Positions 1 to 6,718 of a stretch of 10,471 bases of DNA are shown here, piece after piece. The position numbers and the translations under genes are program-made. The DNA is from Spirochaetales bacterium. GTDB taxonomy: Bacteria > Spirochaetota > Spirochaetia > JABEVK01. The notes under the pieces are model-generated. The model was not told the origin of the DNA. It saw only the letters and a program-made list of their open reading frames with translations, and made no database searches. Numbering within the stretch: the first letter of the stretch is position 1; each line of letters starts with the position of its first letter. The stretch spans positions 1 through 10,471 of the forward strand of contig JABEVL010000143.1 in NCBI GenBank assembly GCA_013043995.1. The letters run 5' to 3'.

Positions 1-930
1 CTGTCGTCGACGATTCGCAACCTGATGAACATTTTCCGCAAGTTCGTCACTCAGGACGTCGCCTCTAGGGCTTATAAAGAACGCCAGATCAAACTTGAAG
101 GCACCAAGCAGGAGTTGACGATCCTCTTCACCGACATCAAGGGCTTCACCTACATGACGGAGACTCTGGGGAACGACATCATCAAACTCCTGAACCTCCA
201 TTACGACAAGGCCATCCGCCACATCCAGGAAAAAGACGGCATCGTCGGTTCGATCATCGGGGACGCCCTTTTGGCGGTCTTCGGGACCATCGAAGGAGCC
301 AAAACCAGCCGCTCGCTGAAGGCCATCGAATCCGCCTACCTCATTCAGGAGGTTGCTGCGACCGTGCGCCAGTTGATGACGCAAAAACGGAATGAAATCG
401 TGGCTGAACGAGGAAGCTTGACCCCCGAGGAGGAACGGGTGTTTAAGGCCGTTCTGATCGAGGTAGGGGTGGGAATCGACGGCGGAGAGGTGTTCTACGG
501 CAATATCGGTTCTTACGTCCGCATGACCAATACGGTGATCGGCGACAACGTCAACTCGGCCTCGCGGCTGGAAGGCCTGACGCGCATCTACAAGGTTCCC
601 GTGATCGTCTCAGAATACGTCAAGAATGAAGTGGAACTCGAGTCGGGCGAATATTTTTTCCTCGAACTCGACCGCGTTCAAGTGAAAGGAAAAACCGAAG
701 GCAAACGCATTTTCTGGCCGGTTCAACGAAAAACGATGGAGTCAGCTCTTGCGTCCAAGATCGCGATCTTTTCTAAAGCCCTTGAGGACTATTACGCGGG
801 GAGGTGGACCGATGCGGAACAGGGCTTCAAGGCATCGGACCTGGACCTGGCGACTGTTTTCCTGGAAAGAATTTCAGGAGTTCAACCTCCCCAACACTGG
901 AATGGCATATGGACAATGACCAGCAAATAA
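1..930 (+). CDS. class III adenylate/guanylate cyclase, 5' end cut by the window
   Basis: The product makes a cyclic nucleotide (most likely cAMP) from a nucleoside triphosphate. The reading frame is open from base 1. The first ATG (base 25) has no Shine-Dalgarno sequence and sits at the F-R-K-F-V segment that normally links an N-terminal sensor or HAMP region to the catalytic domain, so the true start is probably upstream and a sensor domain may be missing. Counting from that Met, the catalytic domain spans about 28-232. Metal-binding Asp37 lies in LFTDIKGFT and Asp80 in IIGDALLAVFG. The transition-state pair Asn177 and Arg181 lies in GDNVNSASRLEG. The base-recognition Lys is replaced by Ser76, and the Asp by Thr168. 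Residues 241-301 form a tail rich in aromatic residues ending W-N-G-I-W-T-M-T-S-K, a pattern I associate with spirochaetal cyclases. The stop overlaps the next gene by 22 bases, implying co-expression. The family call is secure; the substrate is not. Confidence 0.9.
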   Translation: MSSTIRNLMNIFRKFVTQDVASRAYKERQIKLEGTKQELTILFTDIKGFTYMTETLGNDIIKLLNLHYDKAIRHIQEKDGIVGSIIGDALLAVFGTIEGAKTSRSLKAIESAYLIQEVAATVRQLMTQKRNEIVAERGSLTPEEERVFKAVLIEVGVGIDGGEVFYGNIGSYVRMTNTVIGDNVNSASRLEGLTRIYKVPVIVSEYVKNEVELESGEYFFLELDRVQVKGKTEGKRIFWPVQRKTMESALASKIAIFSKALEDYYAGRWTDAEQGFKASDLDLATVFLERISGVQPPQHWNGIWTMTSK

Positions 931-2357
931 AAGACCTCGCTCGAATAACGAGGGAACGTTTTCTTAGCCAACCTCTGCAGGCCGATGGGCACGAGGAAAG
1001 TTTTGACCTGGAGCACGAGTTCGCCCGGGCTGCAAAAAACCGCAGTTTTTTGGTTCCGCTCGTTTGTGCGGCCTTTTTTATCCTGATGCTGGTGTCCGCA
1101 TGGGCGGCGACGGCCTGGGCCGATATGGCGAGCGCCCAGGCTTCGGTGCAGATCGGCCAGTTCGACGATTTAAAGCTCAGGGACCTTTTTGACAGCGCCA
1201 AACGGGATAAACAGGCCCTGGACGCCGTTCAGCAAAAGATTCAGCAGATCGAACAAGATGCGAGTGACCGCAAGGAAGCCCTGCGTCAAACAGCACGCTC
1301 ACAGATCGAACTTCTTTCGGTTTCGGGGCTGTCCCCGGCCGAAGCAGCGCGAAAATCCCGTGTGATTGAAGAGCACCTGGGCTACGAGCTGCGCAGGGAA
1401 GACCTCGCTTTAGCCGCTTCCTTGAAGGGCTTGAAACAGCAGGCGGCCGAAATTCAGAAAAAGATTGACAGTTTTGACGGCCGGATCGGTAAAATCAACA
1501 AAGAAAATCAGGAACGCCTGGACACCCAGCAGCACCTCTTTGATATTGAACTTCAAAAAACTAAAACGTACTACGAGAACCGTCTGGCTTCGCAGTCAAG
1601 AGAAAATTCCCGAATTGTGGCGAGTCTTCGAAGGTCCAAGGACGCCTACATTTCGGCCTTGAAGGTCCGGCAAGCCGAGGAAATCCGTCAGCTGATCCTC
1701 AAGTACAACCCCGACGTCAGGGACGCGGATATTCTGGCGATTCTGGACGCTTATTCCAACGCTCGGCAGGCCTGGAAGTTCCCCGCGCCACCTGAAATGC
1801 TGCTCAAGGAAGGCGTCCTGCAAGAGGCCCAGCAGCAGACTTTGTCCGAAAAAGTTGCCCAATTGCACCGCCTTTTGGCCCTGATGAAGAGCATCCCCTA
1901 CGAAAACTCGATTCCCGGCGTTTTGAGGTCGCTTGAAACCTTGACAAACGAGTCCTTTGACGGCTTTGCCAGCTCGATCGATCAGACGGCTGTGCGTCTA
2001 GCCAAGGAAAGCGAGGCGAACAAGGCCCTGGAGAGTCGGCTGAGTTCCTCGGAAGCTCAAAATAAAAGCTACAATTCGGCGTTTGAGGCTATTTTGTCGG
2101 CGGATGGAAAAAACCAGAACGGCTTGATCCTCAACGTGGCCAACCCCAAACCCGCCGAAGTCTGGATCAAACCCGAAAGTGCTCCAGCCGTCGGCCAGAT
2201 TTACACGATCCGAAATCCCAAGAACAACGACGACCTTGGCACGCTCAAAATTGTCAGTCTGGGGCCGCCCGTCCTGGCTCAAATTGTCGAGCAAAAGAAC
2301 TTTTTCAGGCCCCCCAAGGCTTGGGACCGCCTGGAGCTTCAGGCTCCCAAGAAATAG
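909..2357 (+). CDS. membrane-anchored coiled-coil protein of unknown function
   Basis: I do not recognise the family. I chose the ATG at 909 (482 residues). It lies 22 bases inside the cyclase gene, a usual coupling overlap, and the 35 residues that an in-frame ATG at 804 would add are only the shifted frame of the conserved cyclase tail. Residues 1-46 are charged and probably cytoplasmic. About 47-71 form one hydrophobic membrane segment. Residues 88-260 are almost continuous helix, rich in Gln, Glu, Lys and Arg, likely a coiled coil, and a second helical stretch runs from 298 to 400. The last 80 residues lose this bias and carry a run of beta-type segments (GLILNV, AEVWIKP, GQIYTI, GTLKIVSLG, VLAQIV), suggesting a small beta-barrel domain. 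By the positive-inside rule the bulk is probably periplasmic. Overlap with the cyclase suggests a scaffold or sensor partner for it; that is inference only. Confidence 0.85.
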   Translation: MDNDQQIKDLARITRERFLSQPLQADGHEESFDLEHEFARAAKNRSFLVPLVCAAFFILMLVSAWAATAWADMASAQASVQIGQFDDLKLRDLFDSAKRDKQALDAVQQKIQQIEQDASDRKEALRQTARSQIELLSVSGLSPAEAARKSRVIEEHLGYELRREDLALAASLKGLKQQAAEIQKKIDSFDGRIGKINKENQERLDTQQHLFDIELQKTKTYYENRLASQSRENSRIVASLRRSKDAYISALKVRQAEEIRQLILKYNPDVRDADILAILDAYSNARQAWKFPAPPEMLLKEGVLQEAQQQTLSEKVAQLHRLLALMKSIPYENSIPGVLRSLETLTNESFDGFASSIDQTAVRLAKESEANKALESRLSSSEAQNKSYNSAFEAILSADGKNQNGLILNVANPKPAEVWIKPESAPAVGQIYTIRNPKNNDDLGTLKIVSLGPPVLAQIVEQKNFFRPPKAWDRLELQAPKK

Positions 2358-2369
2358 GGGCATTTTTTT
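2343..2369 (+). terminator. probable rho-independent terminator of the cyclase/coiled-coil operon
   Basis: A five-pair stem (GCTCC at 2343-2347 with GGGGC at 2357-2361, one G-U pair, nine-base loop) is followed after one A by seven T residues (2363-2369). It overlaps the stop codon of the upstream gene. The stem is short, so termination may be partial. The stronger hairpin at 2401-2430 could assist. Confidence 0.45.
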
Positions 2370-2400
2370 GCTTACAAACCTGAGTTTTTGCCTGAACAAT

Positions 2401-2430
2401 GGCGCCTGGTCTTGTCCAAGACCGGGCGTT
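2401..2430 (+). repeat. strong inverted repeat overlapping the fusA -35 box
   Basis: GGTCTTG (2408-2414) and CAAGACC (2417-2423) are perfect inverted repeats two bases apart. As RNA the pairing extends outward through 2401/2430, with G-U pairs at 2407/2424, 2402/2429 and 2401/2430. The sequence after it (GTTTCCTT) is only a poor U-tract. It may be a backup terminator for the upstream operon, a protein-binding palindrome on the fusA promoter, or both. It contains the whole -35 hexamer. Confidence 0.6.
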
Positions 2431-2440
2431 TCCTTATAAT
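2412..2440 (+). promoter_or_regulatory. sigma70-type promoter of fusA and the downstream P-loop gene
   Basis: TTGTCC (2412-2417) is separated by exactly 17 bases from a consensus TATAAT (2435-2440). The predicted start near 2447 gives a leader of about 43 bases ending in a Shine-Dalgarno-like GAGAGG at 2477-2482, seven bases before the fusA ATG. No other convincing promoter lies in the 132-base gap. Confidence 0.7.
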
Positions 2441-2489
2441 GCCTAGACATTTTCGTTTCATCCTCAAGAGAGATTAGAGAGGTTTTTTC

Positions 2490-4580
2490 ATGAAGATTCC
2501 CGTTGATAAGATGCGCAATATCGGCATCAGTGCCCATATCGACTCGGGCAAGACCACGCTGACCGAACGCATTCTTTTTTATTGTGGCCGTATCCATGCC
2601 ATCCATGAGGTGAAAGGAAAAGACGGTGTTGGAGCCACGATGGACTCCATGGAGCTTGAACGCGAGCGCGGGATCACGATCCAGTCGGCGGCGACGAGTG
2701 TCCAGTGGCGGGACAAGTACATCAACATCATCGACACACCCGGCCACGTCGATTTTACAATTGAAGTTGAACGGTCGCTCAGGGTTCTCGACGGTGCTAT
2801 TCTCGTGCTGTGCTCCGTTGCCGGCGTGCAGTCCCAGTCAATTACCGTTGACCGCCAGATGAAGCGTTACGACGTTCCCCGTTTGGCCTTTATCAACAAA
2901 GCTGACCGTACCGGAGCCAACCCCTTCAGGGTTCGCGAGCAGCTCAAAGAAAAACTCGGACACAACGCCGTGTTCGTGACCCTGCCCATCGGACTTGAAG
3001 ACAAGTTTGAGGGGATCATCGACCTTGTCGAAATGCAGGCTGTTTATTTTGAGGGGGAGGACGGCCTGGACGTGCAGCGCCGCGCGATTCCGGCCGATCT
3101 TGAAGCTCAGGCCAAACAATACCGCGAAATGATGCTCGAAGAGCTGGCAATGTTTGACGACGAGCTCATGGAACTCCACCTGGAAGGCAAAGAACCCACG
3201 GTGGAACTGATTAAAAAGACCATCCGCAAAGGAACCTTGAGCCGCGAACTGACTCCCGTGTTTGTGGGTTCTGCCTACAAAAACAAGGGTGTGCAGGTGC
3301 TTTTGGACGGCGTGTCGGACTACCTTCCTGCTCCCAACGAAAAACCCAACTTTGCTCTTGATACCCGTAAGAACGAGGAAAAAGTACAGCTCGTCGTTGA
3401 AGACGATAAACCAACTGTAGCTTTGGCGTTCAAACTCGACGACGGCCAATACGGCCAGCTGACCTACGTCAGAATCTATCAGGGTGTCGTCAAGAAAGGG
3501 ATGGAGCTCCGCAATATGCGGAGTCAGCGCCGTTTCAAAATCGGCCGCCTGGTCAAAATGCACGCCAACCACATGGAAGATATTGAAGACGCCGGCGCTG
3601 GTGATATTTGCGCCCTGTTCGGTATTGAGTGTGCTTCCGGGGATACCTTCGTTGACGATTCGTTGTCCTTGACGATGATGTCGATGTACGTGCCTGCCGC
3701 CGTTATCTCTTTGGCCATTGAACCGGTCGACAAAAAATCTGGCGACAACATGGCAAAGGCTCTGGGCCGCTTTACAAAAGAAGACCCCACGTTCAGAACC
3801 TTTGTTGACCCCGAATCGAACCAGACCATCATCCAGGGAATGGGTGAATTGCACCTGGAAGTTTATATTGAACGCATGAAGCGCGAGTACAAGGCTGAGG
3901 TAAAAACGGGGATGCCCCAAGTTGCTTACCGCGAAGCCATCTCAGAACGCGCAGAATTCAATTACACGCACAAGAAACAGACGGGCGGTTCGGGTCAGTA
4001 CGGCCGCGTTGCAGGTTTCATTGAACCCTTGGAAGAAAAAGACTACGAGTTCGTCGACATGGTGAAAGGCGGGGTCATCCCGAACGAGTTCATCCCGAGC
4101 TGTGATAAGGGTTTCCAAGAGGCTGTCAAAAAAGGTACCCTCATCGGCTTCCCGATCGTGGGTGTCCGGGTCACGATCAACGACGGTCAGTACCACCCTG
4201 TCGACTCCTCGGATATGGCGTTCCAAGCTGCGGCGATCGGCGCCTTCCGCGAGGTCTACATGAAGGCCAAGCCGATCATCCTCGAACCGATCATGAAAGT
4301 CGTTCTGGAAGGGCCCACGGAGTTCCAGGGAAATATGTTCGGCTCGATCAATCAGCGTCGCGGTGTTATCCTGAGTTCAACAGAAGACGGTCAGTTTTGT
4401 AAAATCGAAGCCGAAGTGCCGTTGTCTGAAATGTTCGGCTACTCGACAGTCCTTCGCTCGATGTCTCAGGGCAAGTCGGAGTTTACGATGGAGTTTCTGA
4501 AGTACGCCAAGGTGCCTACCAGTGTCTCGGACCAACTCCGGAAAGAGTACGAAGAAAAACGTAAAGCTCTGCAGCGTTAA
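2490..4580 (+). CDS. fusA: translation elongation factor G, spdEFG1/mitochondrial-EFG1-like type
   Basis: EF-G is the ribosome-dependent GTPase that moves tRNAs and mRNA after each peptide bond. The 696-residue length is normal for the family. The GTPase motifs are intact: AHIDSGKTT (15-23), R-G-I-T around Thr63, DTPGH (82-86), NKAD (136-139) and GSA (260-262). Domain II follows from about 300 (VALAFKLDDGQYGQLTYVR), and domain IV carries HKKQTGGSGQYGRV. The P-loop reads H-I-D-S-G-K-T-T rather than the usual H-I-D-A-G-K-T-T. The segments EVKGKDGVGATMDSMELERE and INIIDTPGHVDFTIEVERSL closely match human GFM1 as I remember it. This places the gene with the spdEFG1 subfamily described for spirochaetes, planctomycetes and deltaproteobacteria, rather than canonical EFG I. 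It has its own promoter and is followed after 15 bases by a P-loop gene. The usual str-operon neighbours (rpsL, rpsG, tuf) are absent. Confidence 0.97.
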   Translation: MKIPVDKMRNIGISAHIDSGKTTLTERILFYCGRIHAIHEVKGKDGVGATMDSMELERERGITIQSAATSVQWRDKYINIIDTPGHVDFTIEVERSLRVLDGAILVLCSVAGVQSQSITVDRQMKRYDVPRLAFINKADRTGANPFRVREQLKEKLGHNAVFVTLPIGLEDKFEGIIDLVEMQAVYFEGEDGLDVQRRAIPADLEAQAKQYREMMLEELAMFDDELMELHLEGKEPTVELIKKTIRKGTLSRELTPVFVGSAYKNKGVQVLLDGVSDYLPAPNEKPNFALDTRKNEEKVQLVVEDDKPTVALAFKLDDGQYGQLTYVRIYQGVVKKGMELRNMRSQRRFKIGRLVKMHANHMEDIEDAGAGDICALFGIECASGDTFVDDSLSLTMMSMYVPAAVISLAIEPVDKKSGDNMAKALGRFTKEDPTFRTFVDPESNQTIIQGMGELHLEVYIERMKREYKAEVKTGMPQVAYREAISERAEFNYTHKKQTGGSGQYGRVAGFIEPLEEKDYEFVDMVKGGVIPNEFIPSCDKGFQEAVKKGTLIGFPIVGVRVTINDGQYHPVDSSDMAFQAAAIGAFREVYMKAKPIILEPIMKVVLEGPTEFQGNMFGSINQRRGVILSSTEDGQFCKIEAEVPLSEMFGYSTVLRSMSQGKSEFTMEFLKYAKVPTSVSDQLRKEYEEKRKALQR

Positions 4581-4595
4581 TCCAGGAGTTCAATC

Positions 4596-5297
4596 ATGGT
4601 CAAAGCTGAACTGGTCAAACAGAGTCCCTTGCGCATCCTTGACGCCTCAACGCGCGGAGGTTTGGGCAAGGGAAATCTCGGAGTTCTGACAGCCCGGCAT
4701 GGGCTGGGCAAGAGGTCGGCCATGGTCCATTTGGCTGTCGACAGGCTTTTGCAGGGGAAGGGGGTCATCCACATCACCTTTTCCAGCCGGGTTCAGCACG
4801 TTTTGGATTACTACGAAGAGATCTTCACGGAAATTTCCAAAATGAAGAGCCTTGAAAAAGCTTTTGAAGTTTATGAAGAGCTTGTGGCGCACCGCATGGT
4901 CATGAACTTTGAGCAGAAAACTGACGTTCAGCACATTCTCGAAAGCGTGAAAGCCCGTTTGGGTGAAAAGACGTTTGCCGTCGACACGGTGATCGTGGAC
5001 GAATTCAACTTTGCGCTGACGAAGAAAGAAGAGTTGGAGGCGTTTCAGAGCTTCGCCAAGTCGATCGGCGTTGAGCTTTGGTTCAGCGTTTCCCTCAAGG
5101 ACGAAGGAGCGGCCTCGCTGCAGCCGGTTCCCCTGGTTCTGCTTCCCTATGAATACTTTTTCTCGGTCATGATCAACCTGCGTGCCCACCGCGAGGATGG
5201 AAAAGTTCACCTTGAAATGATCAAGGACCACGCCAGTAAGCCTCAGGATACCCACTTGGTGTTGGACGCCAAAACGCTCCTCATCCTCAAGGATTAA
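4596..5297 (+). CDS. RecA/KaiC-like P-loop protein with degenerate Walker A, function unknown
   Basis: The start has a good Shine-Dalgarno AGGAG (4584-4588), seven bases before the ATG and 15 bases after fusA, so the gene is co-transcribed with fusA. The 233-residue product looks like a compact RecA-fold NTPase. A strand leads into a P-loop-like turn with core residues T-A-R-H-G-L-G-K-R-S-A (32-42), followed by helix and strand (LLQGKGVIHITF, 51-62), as in DnaB/KaiC/RadA relatives. A Walker B strand TVIVDEFNF (131-139) supplies Asp135 and Glu136. The Walker A departs from GxxxxGK[ST]: the first Gly is Ala33, and Lys39 is followed by Arg40, with Ser41 one place late. ATP binding may therefore be weakened or altered. 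The middle (65-125) is helical. There are no membrane segments, so it is cytoplasmic. Pairing with EF-G hints at a translation-linked role, but I cannot name one. Confidence 0.88.
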   Translation: MVKAELVKQSPLRILDASTRGGLGKGNLGVLTARHGLGKRSAMVHLAVDRLLQGKGVIHITFSSRVQHVLDYYEEIFTEISKMKSLEKAFEVYEELVAHRMVMNFEQKTDVQHILESVKARLGEKTFAVDTVIVDEFNFALTKKEELEAFQSFAKSIGVELWFSVSLKDEGAASLQPVPLVLLPYEYFFSVMINLRAHREDGKVHLEMIKDHASKPQDTHLVLDAKTLLILKD

Positions 5298-5315
5298 GTT
5301 CCAGGGGTGAAGATG

Positions 5316-5340
5316 GCGGCTCCCAGGAGCCGCTTTTTTT
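5316..5340 (+). terminator. rho-independent terminator of the fusA operon
   Basis: A perfect eight-base-pair GC-rich stem (GCGGCTCC at 5316-5323, GGAGCCGC at 5326-5333) is followed directly by seven T residues (5334-5340), 18 bases after the P-loop gene stop. The T-tract touches the nth stop codon on the other strand, so the two convergent genes are packed to the base. On the minus strand the stem has no T-tract after it, so it should act only on plus-strand transcripts. Confidence 0.92.
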
Positions 5341-5995
5341 ATCGGCTGTGAACTACGCCCCTTCGCGGGCAGTCGGCTTTCAGCGGACATTCTGTGCACC
5401 TGGGGCTCGCCGGGACGCAGATGTTCTGTCCAAAAAGGACGAAAACTTCGTTGATTTCGATCCAGGCTTCCCGCGGAAGCAACGCTTCGAGGGCTTTTTC
5501 GGTTTGCACGGGCTCAACCGTTTCAACCCATCCCAGCCGGTTGCTGATCCGGTGAACGTGGGTGTCCACGCAGATGCTCGGCGTTCCAAAGGCTAGGCCT
5601 ATGACCAAATTGGCAGTTTTAGGACCGACCCCTGGGAGCTGCAGGAGTACCTCTTGTTCCTGAGGCACGCTCGAGTGAAAATCGCGAACCAGGATATGAC
5701 TGATCTCTAGAAGCTGATGAGCCTTGGTTTTGTAAAAACCAACGGGAAAAATAAGGTCGGCGAGTTCAGCTTCGCTGAGTTTCAGGACTTCTTCGGGTGT
5801 TTTGGCGCGGGCAAAGAGCGCTCGGCTGGCCTTGAGCGTGACCTCGTCACGGGTTCGAAGTGAAAGGATCGTCGCGGCCAGGATTTGAAAGGCGTCAGAA
5901 CCCTCTTGAAGCAAGACGTTCAGGCTGGGGGTTTCGTCCTGGCCGACGGCCTCGCGGATTTTTTGAAATGTATTTTTCCAATCGATTGAAAGCAT
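5339..5995 (-). CDS. nth: endonuclease III, DNA glycosylase/AP lyase
   Basis: This base-excision repair enzyme removes oxidised pyrimidines and nicks the resulting abasic site. I chose the ATG at 5995 (218 residues, close to E. coli Nth at 211). The frame stays open to a TTG at 6085, but that lies inside the hairpin ending the upstream transcript and would add 30 non-family residues. The helix-hairpin-helix reads LPGVGPKTA (120-128) with catalytic Lys126. The second catalytic residue, Asp144, lies in CVDTHVHR. The C-terminal [4Fe-4S] loop has Cys193, Cys200, Cys203 and Cys209 with the exact C-x6-C-x2-C-x5-C spacing. The segment ILSLRTRDEVT (43-53) differs from E. coli LLSAQATD: the intercalating Gln41 position is Arg47. 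The start has no clear Shine-Dalgarno; a weak promoter-like pair ends six bases before the ATG. It lies downstream of carD in the same direction, separated by a gap with a terminator-like hairpin. Confidence 0.94.
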   Translation of the reverse strand: MLSIDWKNTFQKIREAVGQDETPSLNVLLQEGSDAFQILAATILSLRTRDEVTLKASRALFARAKTPEEVLKLSEAELADLIFPVGFYKTKAHQLLEISHILVRDFHSSVPQEQEVLLQLPGVGPKTANLVIGLAFGTPSICVDTHVHRISNRLGWVETVEPVQTEKALEALLPREAWIEINEVFVLFGQNICVPASPRCTECPLKADCPRRGVVHSR

Positions 5996-6001
5996 AGACC
6001 A

Positions 6002-6030
6002 AGTATGCCACAGGTTTAACCACCTGACGA
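6002..6030 (-). promoter_or_regulatory. weak candidate promoter of nth with an inverted repeat in its spacer
   Basis: On the minus strand TCGTCA (6030-6025) and CATACT (6007-6002) are 17 bases apart; each matches the sigma70 consensus at four of six positions. CATACT ends six bases before the nth ATG, so transcription would start at about the ATG. The spacer holds CAGGT (6011-6015) and ACCTG (6022-6026), a five-base inverted repeat. Individually weak; noted because similar layouts occur before carD and the HPt gene. Confidence 0.25.
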
Positions 6031-6061
6031 GATCTTTTGTGAACTTTGGGGTTGAATTTGT

Positions 6062-6098
6062 AAAAAAGAGATGCCGTCGGCCCAAAATCAGCCGGCGG
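6062..6098 (-). terminator. possible terminator downstream of carD
   Basis: On the minus strand CCGCCGGC (6098-6091) pairs with GCCGACGG (6081-6074) apart from one C-A mismatch, across a nine-base loop. Six T residues follow (6067-6062), but only after a six-base gap. The stem starts 21 bases after the carD stop. The mismatch and the gap make partial read-through into nth likely. Confidence 0.45.
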
Positions 6099-6118
6099 TT
6101 GTTTGTAGGAGTAAAGCT

Positions 6119-6718
6119 TTATTCTTCTAGGTCTTCGTCGAGAAAGGTCGGGTCGATTTCTTCTTCGGGTTCTTCGTCCAAAAGAACCGCCGGAATCTTT
6201 TTGGCCAGCGGCTCAAGTTTTTCATGGATCAATTTTTCAACCTCGGATACGGGCATATCGAGGGAAAAGGCAACTTCGTCAATCAAGAGTTTCATCGCGC
6301 TGTCGTAAAGCTTTCGTTCCAGGATGGGAAGTTCCTTGACCTTGCTCCGGTGGTAAAGATTACGGACAACCAGCGCGATGTCAGGCGTGTCACCGTTTTT
6401 CAGGTGATCGAGGTTCATCTGGTAGCGTAGTTTCCAGTCGGCTGTGATCGGTTCAAAATCGCTGGCGATGATTTCTAGAGCTTCATAGGCTTTTTCTTTG
6501 GGAACGATGCAACGGATACCCAGCTCGACAGCCTTGTTGACGGGAACCATGACGGTCATGTCGTTGACCGGAAGATGAATCTGGTAGTAGGGCGTCATCT
6601 TGCCTTTAAATTCGCGTTCGCATATCAGCTGGATGTTGCCGACTCCCTGCAGAGGGTAGACAACCTTTTGGTTGACGTGGAAGGTGGTGCTCCCAGTGGG
6701 AGCTGAAGCTTCAGGCAT
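6119..6718 (-). CDS. carD: CarD/CdnL-family RNA polymerase-binding transcription regulator
   Basis: CarD-family proteins bind the RNA polymerase beta subunit and stabilise open promoter complexes, notably at rRNA promoters. The 199-residue product has the family layout. The N-terminal polymerase-interaction domain (about 12-75) starts FHVNQKVVYPLQGVGNI and contains MVPVNKAVELGIR. The C-terminal helical DNA-binding domain (about 76-175) contains the conserved TADWKLRYQMNLDHLKNGD, whose Trp95 matches the tryptophan that wedges the upstream edge of the bubble in mycobacterial CarD, then VVRNLYHRSKVKELPILERK. The last 19 residues (181-199) are strongly acidic and beyond the usual fold. The gene starts eight bases inside the 3' end of the binding-protein gene and also has its own strong promoter there. 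The bases before the ATG are CCCC, so there is no Shine-Dalgarno; a leaderless transcript is likely from the promoter position. Confidence 0.95.
   Translation of the reverse strand: MPEASAPTGSTTFHVNQKVVYPLQGVGNIQLICEREFKGKMTPYYQIHLPVNDMTVMVPVNKAVELGIRCIVPKEKAYEALEIIASDFEPITADWKLRYQMNLDHLKNGDTPDIALVVRNLYHRSKVKELPILERKLYDSAMKLLIDEVAFSLDMPVSEVEKLIHEKLEPLAKKIPAVLLDEEPEEEIDPTFLDEDLEE

Noticed and set aside
804..908. Upstream ATG that would lengthen the coiled-coil protein by 35 residues
   Set aside because: The extra residues are a Gly/Pro-rich shifted reading of the conserved cyclase tail; the ATG at 909 gives a usual short overlap.
1998..2747. Minus-strand open frame of 249 codons spanning the end of the coiled-coil gene and the start of fusA
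   Set aside because: It crosses the fusA promoter and two plus-strand genes and has no recognisable domain.
2838..3920. Long open frame of 360 codons on the minus strand inside fusA
   Set aside because: It is antisense to a highly conserved gene, its product resembles no family, and it has no Shine-Dalgarno. It results from the codon use of fusA.
4647..5399. Minus-strand open frame of 250 codons over the P-loop gene
   Set aside because: It runs through the terminator and the 3' end of nth, antisense to a gene with a good ribosome-binding site and Walker B motif.
5996..6085. TTG start giving endonuclease III 30 extra residues
   Set aside because: The codon lies in the hairpin after carD, the extra residues match nothing in the family, and the ATG at 5995 gives the normal length.
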